Source: Rhodophyticola porphyridii (GTDB taxonomy: Bacteria; Pseudomonadota; Alphaproteobacteria; Rhodobacterales; Rhodobacteraceae). From it: a stretch of 64,000 nucleotides of DNA. The DNA is taken from NCBI RefSeq assembly GCF_003688285.1, contig NZ_RCNT01000009.1, positions 117,000 to 180,999 on the forward strand. Reading direction: 5' to 3'. Shown piece by piece: positions 26,012 to 34,643 of the stretch. The notes beneath the pieces are model-generated. The model ran no database searches. It was not told the DNA's origin and saw nothing but the letters and a program-made list of their open reading frames with translations. A program made the position numbers and the translations under genes. The first letter of the stretch is position 1. Each line of letters opens with the position of its first letter.

Positions 26012-26922
26012 GCGGCGCGCCTGCGGGCGACGATGATGATGGCAATGCCGACCAGCAGCATCGGTAGTGACAGAAGCTGCCCCATGCTAAGCCCGATTTC
26101 AGGGCTGAGCGAAATCACATGGCCAAGCGGATTGTCCGGCGTGATGAATTGCGGGTCCGCCTGACGGAAATACTCGACGATGAACCGGCCAAGCCCGTAG
26201 CCCGCAAGAAACAGGCCCATGATCTGCCCCGGAATTTTCAGCCAGCCGCGGCGATAGATCAGCCACAGGATCACCGCGCCCAGAAGCAGGCCTTCCAGCC
26301 CGGCCTCGTAAAGCTGCGAGGGGTGGCGCGCGCAAAGAGTTTCCCAGGCGCGTTCCACGAGGCCAACCGGGCCGGGGCAGCTTTGCGCGTATTCGCCGGG
26401 AAAGATCACCCCCCATGGCGCGTCAGTGGGCCGCCCCCAGAGTTCAGCATTGATGAAATTCGCGATGCGCCCCAGAAGCAGCCCCGGCGGCGTCGCCATT
26501 GCCATCGCGTCGCCCACGCTGGCCATCGGCAGCTTGTGGACCCGGCAGAACAGCGCGCCGGCGATGACCACGCCCAGAAGCCCGCCATGGAAGGCCATGC
26601 CGCCCTGCCAGATCATCGGAATCTCTGCCGGGTTCTGCAGGTAATAGCCGGGCTGGTAGAACAGAACGAAACCGAGCCGCCCGCCCAGAATGACCCCGAT
26701 GATGACCCAGGTGACCAGGTTTTCCACATGCTCCGGCGTCATCGGCGCGGTGTTGCCCGGCCAGAGTGCCGGACGCCGCACCGCCATCACCACCAGACGC
26801 CAGCCGATCAGCAGGGCCGCGATATAGGCCAGGGCGTACCAGCGCAGCGCCAGCTCGAAACCTCCGATGGTAAACGAGATCAGTTCCGGCGAAATGTCTG
26901 GGAAGGGAATGGCGGCCTGCAT
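26008..26922 (-). CDS. lgt: Prolipoprotein diacylglyceryl transferase
   Basis: The product is a 304-aa polytopic inner-membrane enzyme that attaches diacylglycerol to the lipobox cysteine of prolipoproteins. Seven hydrophobic segments are visible, with the family motifs [11 protein letters not shown] and [17 protein letters not shown], and a C-terminal [13 protein letters not shown]. The ATG at 26922 has GGAGA just upstream and matches family length; a longer frame to 26979 is rejected. It is first in the lgt-midA-pgeF operon and divergent from ubiK. Confidence 0.95.
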   Translation of the reverse strand: MQAAIPFPDISPELISFTIGGFELALRWYALAYIAALLIGWRLVVMAVRRPALWPGNTAPMTPEHVENLVTWVIIGVILGGRLGFVLFYQPGYYLQNPAEIPMIWQGGMAFHGGLLGVVIAGALFCRVHKLPMASVGDAMAMATPPGLLLGRIANFINAELWGRPTDAPWGVIFPGEYAQSCPGPVGLVERAWETLCARHPSQLYEAGLEGLLLGAVILWLIYRRGWLKIPGQIMGLFLAGYGLGRFIVEYFRQADPQFITPDNPLGHVISLSPEIGLSMGQLLSLPMLLVGIAIIIVARRRAA

Positions 26923-27035
26923 AGGGTCTCCGTTGCCTGTGATTGGCTTGTGGATGGGGCGTGCCTGCGGCGAAGTCAACCTTGATCCCGCCGCCTTGCG
27001 CCGCCATATCAGCCCTTGGCGACATGGAGGCTCTG

Positions 27036-27287
27036 ATGCAGACCCGCAACAAGATCATGGAAGATATCTCACAGCTTATGACCAACGCGATGGGCGTGGC
27101 CCAAGGCGCGAAGGACGAGGCCGAGACGGCACTGAAGTCGATGATGGATCGCTGGCTGGCGGATCGTGATTTCGTGACCCGCGAGGAGTTCGACGCCGTC
27201 CGTGCAATGGCGCAGAAGGCCCGGGAAGAGAATGAGGCGCTGAAAGCGCGGATTGAGACGCTTGAGGCCGCTAAAGCCAAAAAGTAA
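27036..27287 (+). CDS. ubiK: Ubiquinone biosynthesis accessory factor UbiK (BMFP domain)
   Basis: The product is an 83-aa mostly helical protein of the BMFP/UbiK (YqiC) family. The N-terminal half contains [20 protein letters not shown], and the C-terminal trimerising coiled coil covers about residues 55-83 ([17 protein letters not shown]). UbiK helps assemble ubiquinone hydroxylation complexes. GGAGG lies 5 nt before the ATG at 27036; an in-frame ATG at 27024 is possible. It is divergent from lgt, a common alphaproteobacterial arrangement. Confidence 0.88.
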   Translation: MQTRNKIMEDISQLMTNAMGVAQGAKDEAETALKSMMDRWLADRDFVTREEFDAVRAMAQKAREENEALKARIETLEAAKAKK

Positions 27288-27336
27288 TCCCGGCATGACC
27301 ATCCTTTTGGCCAATTAGGCCGGTAAACCTGATGGC

Positions 27337-27864
27337 ATGATCATAAATCTACCCTCGCAAGACCCGGTTGCTTCCGTCGCTCATACGGTCTTCCGTGCCG
27401 CATTCGTCGGTGCGGTCTGGACTGGGGTGATCGTTGCCGTTCAAATGTTAATCCTTGCGGTCTTCTATGGCTCGGGCGCTGTGCTTTCGGCCTTTTTCGG
27501 CATGATCCTTGGCGCTGGCGTCAGTTTCCTTGTCTGGCTCCCCGGGCTTACAGTCGCGGTCCTTTTTGCCCGCTACCTGATCCGGCGGGATCTGCTGGCG
27601 CATCCGCGGTTCTGGCCGATCTGGACCGGCACCTCCGCCTGTCTGGCGGCATTCCTGCTCAGCCTGTTGTCGACGCAGGGCATCGGCGTTCTGATATCGT
27701 ATCTGCCGATCCTGTCTCCCGCCCCGTTTGGCGCCTCCTCCGCAGGGCAGTTTTCCGTCTGGAACTCGCTGCTTGCGGCGGCGATCTGCGGGTCGGTCGG
27801 CATATGGGTCGGGGCGAGCCTGGGGCGGAGCCTCAACCACGAAAAGCTGGTCTCCTCCGGTTGA
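27337..27864 (+). CDS. Hypothetical four-helix membrane protein
   Basis: The product is a 175-aa protein with four strong hydrophobic segments, at about residues 20-42, 48-75, 90-112 and 145-165. There is a basic loop YLIRRDLLAHPRFWP after the second helix. No recognised domain. The gene stands alone 50 nt after ubiK in the same direction. Codon use and GC are like the neighbours, so it is probably a resident gene. Confidence 0.75.
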   Translation: MIINLPSQDPVASVAHTVFRAAFVGAVWTGVIVAVQMLILAVFYGSGAVLSAFFGMILGAGVSFLVWLPGLTVAVLFARYLIRRDLLAHPRFWPIWTGTSACLAAFLLSLLSTQGIGVLISYLPILSPAPFGASSAGQFSVWNSLLAAAICGSVGIWVGASLGRSLNHEKLVSSG

Positions 27865-27901
27865 GGCGATCGGCCGGATCCGGCCACCTGACCGCAGCCT
27901 G

Positions 27902-27930
27902 TTGACCACTTGCAGATTTCTGTGGATAGA
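27902..27930 (+). promoter_or_regulatory. Candidate promoter upstream of ybjN-like gene
   Basis: TTGACC (27902-27907) and GATAGA (27925-27930) are separated by 17 nt in the 258-nt gap before the YbjN gene. Downstream, the inverted repeat CCATATCTTGTATGG (27999-28013) and several short stems (GGTC-GAAA-AGACC near 28071) suggest a structured leader of about 190 nt. Confidence 0.35.
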
Positions 27931-28122
27931 GCCGCGTGGCGGGGCTCTGCGCGGGAATTCACAAAAATACTGCTTTACAGGCCCGGCTCTACGGCCCACC
28001 ATATCTTGTATGGGGTCGGGATCAATCCGGCGACCCATAGGTTAGACACCCAGCTTCTAGTGGGCGTCATGGTCGAAAAGACCAGACCCCGCCGAGGCTG
28101 CTAACAAAAAGAGGCCTGGGCA

Positions 28123-28626
28123 ATGTCACTTTCCGAGCAGTATTTCGAGACCGATGAGATCCATCCGATCGACATCGTGGAGACGATAGCCACGCATCAC
28201 GATTGGGATTTCGACCGTGTCGCCGACGACCAGATCGCCATGGCGATCGAAGGGCAGTGGCGCACTTATTCGGTCACGCTTGCCTGGTCGTCCTATGACG
28301 AAACCCTGCGAATGATTTGTACGTTCGATATGGAGCCGCCCGAGGAGATGCTGGGCAAGCTCTATGAAACGCTGAACCTCGCCAATGACAAATGCTGGGC
28401 CGGGGCGTTCAGCTATTGGCATGCGCAACGGCTGATGGTGTATCGCTACGGGCTGGTCCTGGCCGGCGAGCAACTCGCCTCGCCCGAACAGATTTCCTGC
28501 ATGGTGGAAACGGCGGTTCTGGCGGCCGAGCGGTATTATCCGGCCTTCCAACTGGCCTGCTGGGGAGAGTCAACCCCGTCCGAGGCGATGCAGGTCGCCA
28601 TTGCGGAGAGCTTTGGCCGGGCCTAG
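28123..28626 (+). CDS. YbjN domain-containing protein
   Basis: The product is a 167-aa YbjN-family protein with the typical opening IDIVETIATHHDWDFDRV and the core DMEPPEEMLGKLYETLNLAN followed by CWAGAFSYW. YbjN-like proteins are cytosolic, structurally related to secretion chaperones, and affect stress and motility phenotypes in enterobacteria. It precedes proC by about 30 nt in the same direction, a recurrent pairing in Rhodobacterales. Molecular role is unknown. Confidence 0.88.
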   Translation: MSLSEQYFETDEIHPIDIVETIATHHDWDFDRVADDQIAMAIEGQWRTYSVTLAWSSYDETLRMICTFDMEPPEEMLGKLYETLNLANDKCWAGAFSYWHAQRLMVYRYGLVLAGEQLASPEQISCMVETAVLAAERYYPAFQLACWGESTPSEAMQVAIAESFGRA

Positions 28627-28655
28627 TCTCACCTGCGGCACATGCCGGAGGGATG

Positions 28656-29468
28656 ATGAAATTCACTGATGTAAAGCGCCGCGGCCTGGTGATGCTGGGC
28701 TGCGGCAAGATGGGATCGGCGATGCTTGAGGGCTGGCTCGCCAAGGGTTTGCCGTCCGACAAGGTATGGGTGATCGACCCGCACCCATCCGACTGGTTGA
28801 GAGCACGGGGCGTGCATCTGAACGCCGATCTGCCTGCCGATCCCGCAATCGCCCTGGTCGCCGTGAAGCCACAGATGATGGAGGAGGCCCTGCCGCAACT
28901 CGCCCGCTACGGCGGTGGCGGCACGCTGGTGATTTCGGTCGCCGCGGGCACACCGATTGCAACCTTCGAAGCGGCGCTTGGGGAGAACACCCGTGTGGTT
29001 CGCGCGATGCCGAACACGCCTGCCGCGATCGGCAAGGGCATTACCGCGATTATCGGAAACGGGGCGTCAGACGCGGGAGACATGGATCTTGCCGCGGCTC
29101 TGCTGGAGGCCGTGGGGCAGGTGGTCCGGCTTGAAACCGAAGACCAGATCGACGCGGTAACGGGCGTGTCCGGTTCGGGCCCCGCCTATGTGTTCTACAT
29201 GATCGATGCGTTGGCTGCCGCCGCCCGGGCCGAAGGTCTGCCCGATGGGATGGCGATGGATCTGGCCAAGGCCACGGTGGCAGGGGCCGGGGCGCTTGCC
29301 ATGGCCGCCGGCGAAACCCCGGAGCAGCTTCGCGTCAACGTGACCTCTCCCAATGGCACAACCCAGGCCGGGCTTGAGGTTCTGATGGATCCCCGAACGG
29401 GGCTCGGCCCCTTGATGCGGGCCACGGTCACTGCCGCCGCCGAGCGTTCCCGAGCGCTGAAGGGGTAA
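28656..29468 (+). CDS. proC: Pyrroline-5-carboxylate reductase
   Basis: The product is a 270-aa enzyme of the last proline biosynthesis step. It shows the N-terminal Rossmann motif VMLGCGKMGSAMLEGW, RAMPNTPAAIG mid-protein, and the C-terminal signature GVSGSGPAYVF with NVTSPNGTTQAGL. Two adjacent ATGs exist (28653 and 28656); GGAGGG at 28647-28652 is better spaced for 28656. It is followed 4 nt later by csaA. Confidence 0.96.
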   Translation: MKFTDVKRRGLVMLGCGKMGSAMLEGWLAKGLPSDKVWVIDPHPSDWLRARGVHLNADLPADPAIALVAVKPQMMEEALPQLARYGGGGTLVISVAAGTPIATFEAALGENTRVVRAMPNTPAAIGKGITAIIGNGASDAGDMDLAAALLEAVGQVVRLETEDQIDAVTGVSGSGPAYVFYMIDALAAAARAEGLPDGMAMDLAKATVAGAGALAMAAGETPEQLRVNVTSPNGTTQAGLEVLMDPRTGLGPLMRATVTAAAERSRALKG

Positions 29469-29472
29469 GCCG

Positions 29473-29811
29473 GTGCCAGAGATCAGTTTCGATGACTTTC
29501 TGAAGGTCGATATCCGCGTCGGCACGGTCACCCGTGCGGAACCCTTCCCCGAGGCCAGGAAACCGGCAATCAGACTCTGGATCGATTTCGGGCCCGATCT
29601 GGGAGAGAGGAAATCCTCCGCCCAGATCACGGCCCACTATACGCCCGAGGCGCTGGTCGGCCGGCAGGTTATGGCCGTCGTGAACTTTCCCCCGCGCCAG
29701 ATCGGCCCCATGCGGTCGGAGGTTCTGGTCCTCGGTGTCTCCGACCCCGAAGGTGGGATCGTCCTTTTGGCGCCGGATATCCCGGTCGAAAATGGGCAGA
29801 GGATGCATTGA
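29473..29811 (+). CDS. csaA: CsaA-type tRNA-binding domain protein
   Basis: The product is a 112-aa single-domain OB-fold protein (tRNA_bind). Typical features are FLKVDIRVGTVTRAEPFPEAR, the dimer region ITAHYTPEALVGRQV, and VVNFPPRQIGPMRSEVLVLG. CsaA proteins act as export-related chaperones or bind tRNA. The start is GTG at 29473. The stop overlaps the next gene (TGATG). It sits in a proC-csaA-dehydrogenase operon. Confidence 0.9.
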   Translation: MPEISFDDFLKVDIRVGTVTRAEPFPEARKPAIRLWIDFGPDLGERKSSAQITAHYTPEALVGRQVMAVVNFPPRQIGPMRSEVLVLGVSDPEGGIVLLAPDIPVENGQRMH

Positions 29812-30758
29812 TGAAACTGCTGATATCCCGCCGGCTTCCCGACAGTGTCATGGCGGCGGCCGCGGCGCGCTTCGACGTTACCGACCGCGCCGGGGACGGC
29901 CCGATGACGCAGGCGGAATGCATCGCAGCACTGGCTGAACAGGATGCCGTGATCCCGACCCTTGGCGATGCCTTCGGCGCGGAGGTTTTCGCCTCCGCCG
30001 CATCGCCGCGATGCAGGCTTCTGGCGAATTTCGGGGTGGGGTACAACCATATCGACACCGCCGCCGCAGAGGCCGCGGGGGTCGCGGTCACCAACACGCC
30101 CGGCGCGGTCACCGACGCCACCGCAGATATCGCGATGACGCTGATCCTGATGACCGCCCGTCGCGCTGGTGAAGGCGAGCGAATGGTGCGGGCGGGGCGG
30201 TGGACCGGCTGGCATCCGACCCAGATGCTGGGCCTGCATGTCACCGGGAAGACCGTCGCGATCATCGGCATGGGCCGGATCGGTCAGGCGATTGCGCGGC
30301 GGTGCCATTTCGGGTTCGGCTGCCGCATCGTCTATGCCAACCGCTCCGCCAAGACCGTCGACTTTCCGGCCGACCGCCTGTCCCTTCCTGAGGCTGTGAG
30401 CACGGCGGATATCGTTGTAATCGCCCTGCCGGGCGGGGCGGAAACCAATCACCACATAGATGCCGATGTGCTGGCGGCGATGCGGCCCCACGCCATTTTG
30501 GTGAATATCTCGCGTGGCGACGTCATCGACGAAACGGCGCTTGTCGCCGCATTGCAATCCGGCCGGATCGGCGGGGCGGGGCTTGATGTCTACGAGTTCG
30601 AGCCTGCAGTGCCCGAGGCGTTGACGCGGATGGAGAACGTCACCCTGTTGCCGCATCTCGGCACGGCGGCTTTGGAGGTGCGCGAGGCGATGGGGCGGAT
30701 GGCGCTGGCCAATGTGATCGCCCTTGCGGATGGCGAGCCCTTGCCGAACCCGGTCTAG
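29811..30758 (+). CDS. D-isomer-specific 2-hydroxyacid dehydrogenase (glyoxylate/hydroxypyruvate reductase type)
   Basis: The product is a 315-aa NAD(P)-dependent reductase of 2-keto acids. It shows LLANFGVGYNHID, the Rossmann loop VAIIGMGRIGQAIARR, the substrate arginine region ILVNISRGDVIDE, and a catalytic histidine in TLLPHLGTAALEVRE. The ATG at 29811 overlaps the csaA stop. It is convergent with the GNAT gene, overlapping it by 4 nt. The exact substrate is undetermined. Confidence 0.9.
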   Translation: MKLLISRRLPDSVMAAAAARFDVTDRAGDGPMTQAECIAALAEQDAVIPTLGDAFGAEVFASAASPRCRLLANFGVGYNHIDTAAAEAAGVAVTNTPGAVTDATADIAMTLILMTARRAGEGERMVRAGRWTGWHPTQMLGLHVTGKTVAIIGMGRIGQAIARRCHFGFGCRIVYANRSAKTVDFPADRLSLPEAVSTADIVVIALPGGAETNHHIDADVLAAMRPHAILVNISRGDVIDETALVAALQSGRIGGAGLDVYEFEPAVPEALTRMENVTLLPHLGTAALEVREAMGRMALANVIALADGEPLPNPV

Positions 30759-31342
30759 ACCGGTTTGATCATCGGCGTGACCGACGAGAAGCCGAAGACC
30801 CATTTCAGCGGTCCCAGCTTTTGTGGCGTGCCGGCGACGAAGCCCTTGCGCTGGTAAAGCGCCTTTGCCCGCGGATTGGAGTCGATCACATCCAGACGCA
30901 CGCCCGTCAAGCCGCGCGCTTTCGCCTCGTCGACGATGCCGTCAAGCAGCGCCGAGCCGACGCCCTGCCCGCGGGCCTCGGGCGCCACGAAAATCCCGTC
31001 CATCACGAGGATCTCCGTCGATCTGGGGCGCTCCAGCATCTCAAGTAGCAAGCCGCGCCACATCGCCCCGAAGCGTCCGTAAATCTTGCAAAGGTCGGCT
31101 TCGGTTCCGGCGACAAACGTGTCCTGAGGGGTGGAAAACCCGGCGACACCCACAAGCGCGTCGTCTGCATTCAGGGCGGATATGGCATGGGATCCGTGCA
31201 GAACCGGTGTCAGAAACCGCAGCGCCTTGTCATCCGGCCCCAAAACCCGGCCCAGCTTGCCCCGGAACGCCTGCCAGTAAAGCCGCGCGACCCGCTCTCT
31301 CTGATGCTCGGGGAATCCGGAGACGAGGGTCAGCTCAGCCAC
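30755..31342 (-). CDS. GNAT family N-acetyltransferase
   Basis: The product is a 195-aa acetyltransferase with the GNAT acetyl-CoA motif FVAPEARGQGVGSALLDGI near residue 125 and the C-terminal ALYQRKGFVAG. The GTG at 31342 is preferred: GGGGA lies upstream and it overlaps the tdk stop by 8 nt. A longer frame to 31405 lies entirely within tdk. Co-transcription with tdk is likely. Substrate is unknown. Confidence 0.82.
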   Translation of the reverse strand: MAELTLVSGFPEHQRERVARLYWQAFRGKLGRVLGPDDKALRFLTPVLHGSHAISALNADDALVGVAGFSTPQDTFVAGTEADLCKIYGRFGAMWRGLLLEMLERPRSTEILVMDGIFVAPEARGQGVGSALLDGIVDEAKARGLTGVRLDVIDSNPRAKALYQRKGFVAGTPQKLGPLKWVFGFSSVTPMIKPV

Positions 31343-31919
31343 GATCCCCGGTTTCCTCGCGCCAGTGCCGCCTGCAGAGCGATACGTATCTGTCATTCCC
31401 GCCAACCTCGATCTGTGCCCCGTGGGTCACGGCCTTGCCGCTTTCGTCGACGCGGATCACCATGGTCGCCTTGCGCCCGCAATGACAGATCGTGCGCACC
31501 TCGCGCATCTCGTCGGCCAGCGCCAGAAGTGCCGCGGAGCCGGGGAACAGCTGCCCCTGAAAATCGACGCGTAGCCCGTAGCACATGACCGGCACACCCA
31601 GATCGTCGACGGCGCGCGCCAACTGCCAGACCTGGTCGCGGGTCATCCACTGCGCCTCGTCGATCAACACGCAGGCGCATGGGCCCTGTTCCAGGCGGGC
31701 CGCGATTTTGGCATGCAGATCATCGGTTTGCGTATAGGTGTCGGCCTCGGCGGCAATCCCGATCCGGCTGCCGATCCGGCCGGTCCCGGACCGGTCATCG
31801 AAATTTGCGGTCAACAGATAGGTCTGCATTCCGCGTTCGTTATAGTTGTAGGACGCCTGAAGCAGCAGGGTGGATTTACCCGCGTTCATGGTTGAGTAAT
31901 GGAAGTAGAGCTTGGCCAT
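31335..31919 (-). CDS. tdk: Thymidine kinase
   Basis: The product is a 194-aa type II thymidine kinase for the salvage pathway. The P-loop STMNAGKSTLLLQ is near the N-terminus, VLIDEAQWMT is the Walker-B/catalytic segment, and the zinc-binding cysteines occur in RTICHCGRKA and in YVSLCRRHW. It is compatible with thyX at 56090, the organism's de novo thymidylate synthase. Confidence 0.95.
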   Translation of the reverse strand: MAKLYFHYSTMNAGKSTLLLQASYNYNERGMQTYLLTANFDDRSGTGRIGSRIGIAAEADTYTQTDDLHAKIAARLEQGPCACVLIDEAQWMTRDQVWQLARAVDDLGVPVMCYGLRVDFQGQLFPGSAALLALADEMREVRTICHCGRKATMVIRVDESGKAVTHGAQIEVGGNDRYVSLCRRHWREETGDRG

Positions 31920-32254
31920 TTGACAGATTTGCCCCAGCCCGGGGGGCGGCGCAAGACATGGCGGGTGGGGGTGCCGGCATCGGACCGGTTCCGTGAGGCC
32001 GGTCGGGCCGTGCCGGTGTCACGGGGGATGGACACCGGCGACAGGGTTCGCCGCACAATGGCGCGAACCCCGGCCAGACCGGATCGGCCATGGCGACGAA
32101 CCCCCACCCGATCGGCCAGGTACAACGGCCGATTACTGATTAACCACCTCCAGACACGGGAGGCCGGATCACCCTGCCATCCGACGCGATTGACCATCAT
32201 GGGAAAAAGCGATTTGATTTCCCCGGATAATCAGTTTCGGGCAAGGGCGGATCC
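31920..32254. other. Intergenic region with GC-rich hairpins, no gene seen
   Basis: The 335 nt between tdk and the 150-aa gene contain a perfect 9-bp stem, GCCGGTGTC (32012-32020) with GACACCGGC (32031-32039). No T-tract follows, so a terminator is uncertain. Near 32200-32240 the sequence turns AT-richer and may hold the promoter for the plus-strand gene. No coding region is convincing on either strand. Confidence 0.5.
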
Positions 32255-32707
32255 GTGGGAAGCTACCTGAAGAAACATACCGAGGCGTTAATCAAGGATG
32301 TGGGCTTTGCCGCGGCATGCGACGTCACGGGCAAGTCCAAGGCGACGCTTGGCCGCTACTTCTCGGACGCGCCGGAACACGCGGACCGGTTCATTCCGAT
32401 CGACGCGGTGGCGGCGCTGGAAACGGCGGCGCAGTTCCCCCATGTGACGACCGCCCTGGCGGAGTTGCAGGGCATCACGCTCAGCTATGACGAACCGCGG
32501 CCCAACGAGGGCCGTGAGGGCGGGGTGAATTCCGACGTGGTCGCGCTGAGCCAGCGGTTTGCGATGCTGATGGCGGAGTATCACCAGTCGATTGCGGACG
32601 GTGTGATAACCATCAACGAAGCCAAACGCCTGCTGCGCGAGACGCTGGAGATCCAGAAGGTGCTGCTGGAGATGAAACTGCATCTGGAAGACGAGACATC
32701 CTCCTAG
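32255..32707 (+). CDS. Conserved hypothetical protein with HTH-like N-terminus
   Basis: The product is a 150-aa soluble protein. The N-terminal part (residues 5-70) reads like a helix-turn-helix (DVTGKSKATLGRYFSDAPE, IPIDAVAALETAAQFPHV), reminiscent of phage CII-like or Cro-like regulators. The C-terminal third is helical and charged (NEAKRLLRETLEIQKVLLEM). It starts with GTG. The next gene is convergent. Function is not recognised; DNA binding is inferred from the motif shape. Confidence 0.72.
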   Translation: MGSYLKKHTEALIKDVGFAAACDVTGKSKATLGRYFSDAPEHADRFIPIDAVAALETAAQFPHVTTALAELQGITLSYDEPRPNEGREGGVNSDVVALSQRFAMLMAEYHQSIADGVITINEAKRLLRETLEIQKVLLEMKLHLEDETSS

Positions 32708-32729
32708 TACGGCAGAGGTGAACGGCGCG

Positions 32730-33851
32730 TCAGGCACGCTCCAGGATTACCGAGCCCACCGAATACCCGGCGCCGAAAGAACAGATCAGGCCGGTGTCAC
32801 CCGCCTGCAGGTCTTTGGAATACTTGGCAAAAGCGATGATGCTGCCTGCGGATGACGTGTTGGCGTAATCCTGCAGGATGTTGGGCTGTTCGCCGTCGGC
32901 AGGGTCACGACCGAGGACTTTCTTGCCGATATAGTCGTTCATGGTCTTGTTCGCCTGATGAAGCCAGAGGCGTTTCAGGTCGGTCGCGGCGACGCCTTCG
33001 TCGGCCATGTGATCGGCGATATGCTTGGAGACGAGGGGCAGGACCTCCTTGAAGACCTTGCGCCCGTTCTGCATGAACTGCATGTCGCGGCGATCTTCCA
33101 TATGGTCCTTGCGGGTGCGGCGCAGAAAGCCGTTATTGTTGCGGATATTGTTGGAGAACTGCGTCGCGCAGCGTGTGGATTTTATCAGGAAATGCGGGCC
33201 CTTGGCGTCCTCGGCCCGTTCGATCAGGACCGCCGTGCAGACATCGCCGAAGATGAAGTGGCAATCGCGGTCGCGCCATTCCAGATGGGCGGAACAGATT
33301 TCGGGATTCACCACCAGCGCACTTCTGATGCTGCCGGAGCGGATCATGTCGGCGGCGGCCTGCATACCGAAGGTGGCGGAGGAACAGGCGACGTTCATAT
33401 CGAAGGCAAAGCCCTGAATTCCAAGGAGATCCTGTATCTCGATGGCCACGGCGGGATAGGCGCGCTCGTGATTGGAGGCGGCGCAGAGGACCGCATCCAC
33501 ATCGCCGGCGGTTTTCCCGGCCATCTCAAGGGCTTGGGTGCAGGCCTCCAGCGCCATTTCGGCCATCTGGCCGGGTTCGTCGTCGTCCCGCTCCCGCAGC
33601 CAGGGATGCATCACCTCGGGATCGAGAACGCCTGTCTTGTCAAGCACATAGCGCTGCTCGATGCCGGAGGCGGCGTGAATGAACTCGGAGGAGGAATGGG
33701 GCTTGGGCTCAAGCAGGCCGGCAGCGATTTTCTCGGCATTTTCAGCATTGTAGAGATCCGCATGGGCGTTGAACGCGGCCACGAGCTCGTCATTGGTGAT
33801 GATCTGGCTGGGCGTGAACACGCCCGTTCCGGTGATCGCTGGCTGGTGCAT
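32730..33851 (-). CDS. Beta-ketoacyl-ACP synthase III-like protein
   Basis: The product is a 373-aa thiolase-fold condensing enzyme of the FabH type. The catalytic triad is visible: Cys in MNVACSSATFGM, His in LWLHQANKTMND, and Asn in DYANTSSAGSI. The N-terminus ITGTGVFTPSQIITNDELV and the glycine-rich C-terminal GAGYSVGSVIL are typical. It is longer than FabH (about 320 aa), with an extra segment around residues 40-60, as in the FabH-like subgroup with wider acyl specificity. It stands alone, with an iterated GGTATA array 53-105 nt upstream. Confidence 0.87.
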   Translation of the reverse strand: MHQPAITGTGVFTPSQIITNDELVAAFNAHADLYNAENAEKIAAGLLEPKPHSSSEFIHAASGIEQRYVLDKTGVLDPEVMHPWLRERDDDEPGQMAEMALEACTQALEMAGKTAGDVDAVLCAASNHERAYPAVAIEIQDLLGIQGFAFDMNVACSSATFGMQAAADMIRSGSIRSALVVNPEICSAHLEWRDRDCHFIFGDVCTAVLIERAEDAKGPHFLIKSTRCATQFSNNIRNNNGFLRRTRKDHMEDRRDMQFMQNGRKVFKEVLPLVSKHIADHMADEGVAATDLKRLWLHQANKTMNDYIGKKVLGRDPADGEQPNILQDYANTSSAGSIIAFAKYSKDLQAGDTGLICSFGAGYSVGSVILERA

Positions 33852-33903
33852 CCTGGCCCTCCCCCTGGGTGCCCAGATGGGCCGGATTTTGGCCCGAGGT
33901 CAA

Positions 33904-33956
33904 GATATAGACCCGGTATATCATTGGTATAGATCCGGTATATCCTCCGGGTATCC
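33904..33956. repeat. 11-bp-phased GGTATA array upstream of the KAS III-like gene
   Basis: Successive units GATATAGACCC, GGTATATCATT, GGTATAGATCC, GGTATATCCTC and a partial GGGTATCC follow each other at 11-nt intervals. TATAGA-N2-CCGGTATATC is thus repeated at a 22-nt period (33906-33922 and 33928-33944). A near-identical array lies at 48574-48616 upstream of serS. One-turn phasing suggests cooperative protein binding on one face of the helix. Confidence 0.75.
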
Positions 33957-34015
33957 ACCCAATTTTAGGAAATTTTCGCGAAACTGCGCCTTCGCCCTGG
34001 GCAAGGAGCAGGATC

Positions 34016-34429
34016 ATGGACCCGTTCGACGACAAGCCGCTGACCAAAAGGCAGCGCTACGACCACTACTACATGATGGAGGCGATGCAGCGGCTCGAAT
34101 GGGACATGCACCACAAGATCGCCACGCATCTGCGCATTCCGCATGCCTGGCACGAGATCAGCCAGCGCCGGGAGAGAAAGAAGACGAAGATCTGCTTTTC
34201 GGTCGATGAGGATGTGGTGAAATGGTTCAAGTCGATGGGGCCGGGGTATCAGCCGCGGATGAACGATGTGCTGCGCAGCTTCATGCATGCGAAACTGATG
34301 GGACTGCTTAAAGGGGATGACACGAAGGACGCGTATAAGGAAGGTCTGGCCGTGGGGACGGAGCGGGTGCGCTGGGGCGAGATGGAAGGGAAGGTGAGAC
34401 GGCGGGGGAGGCATGAGCGGGGGCGGTGA
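34016..34429 (+). CDS. BrnA-like (DUF4415) protein without BrnT partner
   Basis: The product is a 137-aa basic protein whose middle part matches the BrnA antitoxin ribbon-helix-helix region: TKICFSVDEDVVKWFKSMG, then GYQPRMNDVLRSFM. An N-terminal extension of about 55 residues and a basic C-terminus (VRRRGRHERGR) are not typical of canonical BrnA. No BrnT-type toxin gene adjoins it. It may be a free-standing DNA-binding regulator or a remnant of a toxin-antitoxin pair. Confidence 0.75.
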   Translation: MDPFDDKPLTKRQRYDHYYMMEAMQRLEWDMHHKIATHLRIPHAWHEISQRRERKKTKICFSVDEDVVKWFKSMGPGYQPRMNDVLRSFMHAKLMGLLKGDDTKDAYKEGLAVGTERVRWGEMEGKVRRRGRHERGR

Positions 34430-34457
34430 GGGGCGACTTGGGCCGCCCCTCGATTGC

Positions 34458-34631
34458 TTACTTCTCTTTGCGAACGCCTTTAAAGGGCGTTTTGGAAGAG
34501 GTTTTTTGATCCATGAAGCGGCCCGTTTTGGTGTCCCGCTTCACCCAGTTGCCGTTCGGTGCCTGGGTTTGGGACCGGCCACGGACAGCGCCGTTGCGCT
34601 TAGCGTCACCGGAGGGTGGATTGGTTGCCAT
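34458..34631 (-). CDS. Small conserved-type protein (57 aa, MATNPPSGD type)
   Basis: A 57-codon frame begins MATNPPSGDAKRNGAVRGRS and ends with the motif GRFMDQK and a basic KGVRKEK tail. AGGGAAATCG precedes the ATG. I recall very similar short proteins in many unrelated bacteria, often annotated hypothetical, so it is likely real. It is 12 nt downstream of a second tiny gene in the same direction, forming a two-gene unit divergent from the XRE-ImmA pair. Function is unknown. Confidence 0.7.
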   Translation of the reverse strand: MATNPPSGDAKRNGAVRGRSQTQAPNGNWVKRDTKTGRFMDQKTSSKTPFKGVRKEK

Positions 34632-34643
34632 TTTTCGATTTCC

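Noticed and set aside
31886..32200. 104-codon minus-strand frame upstream of tdk
   Set aside because: Overlaps tdk in another frame, Arg/Pro-rich without motifs; the region is dominated by GC-rich hairpins.
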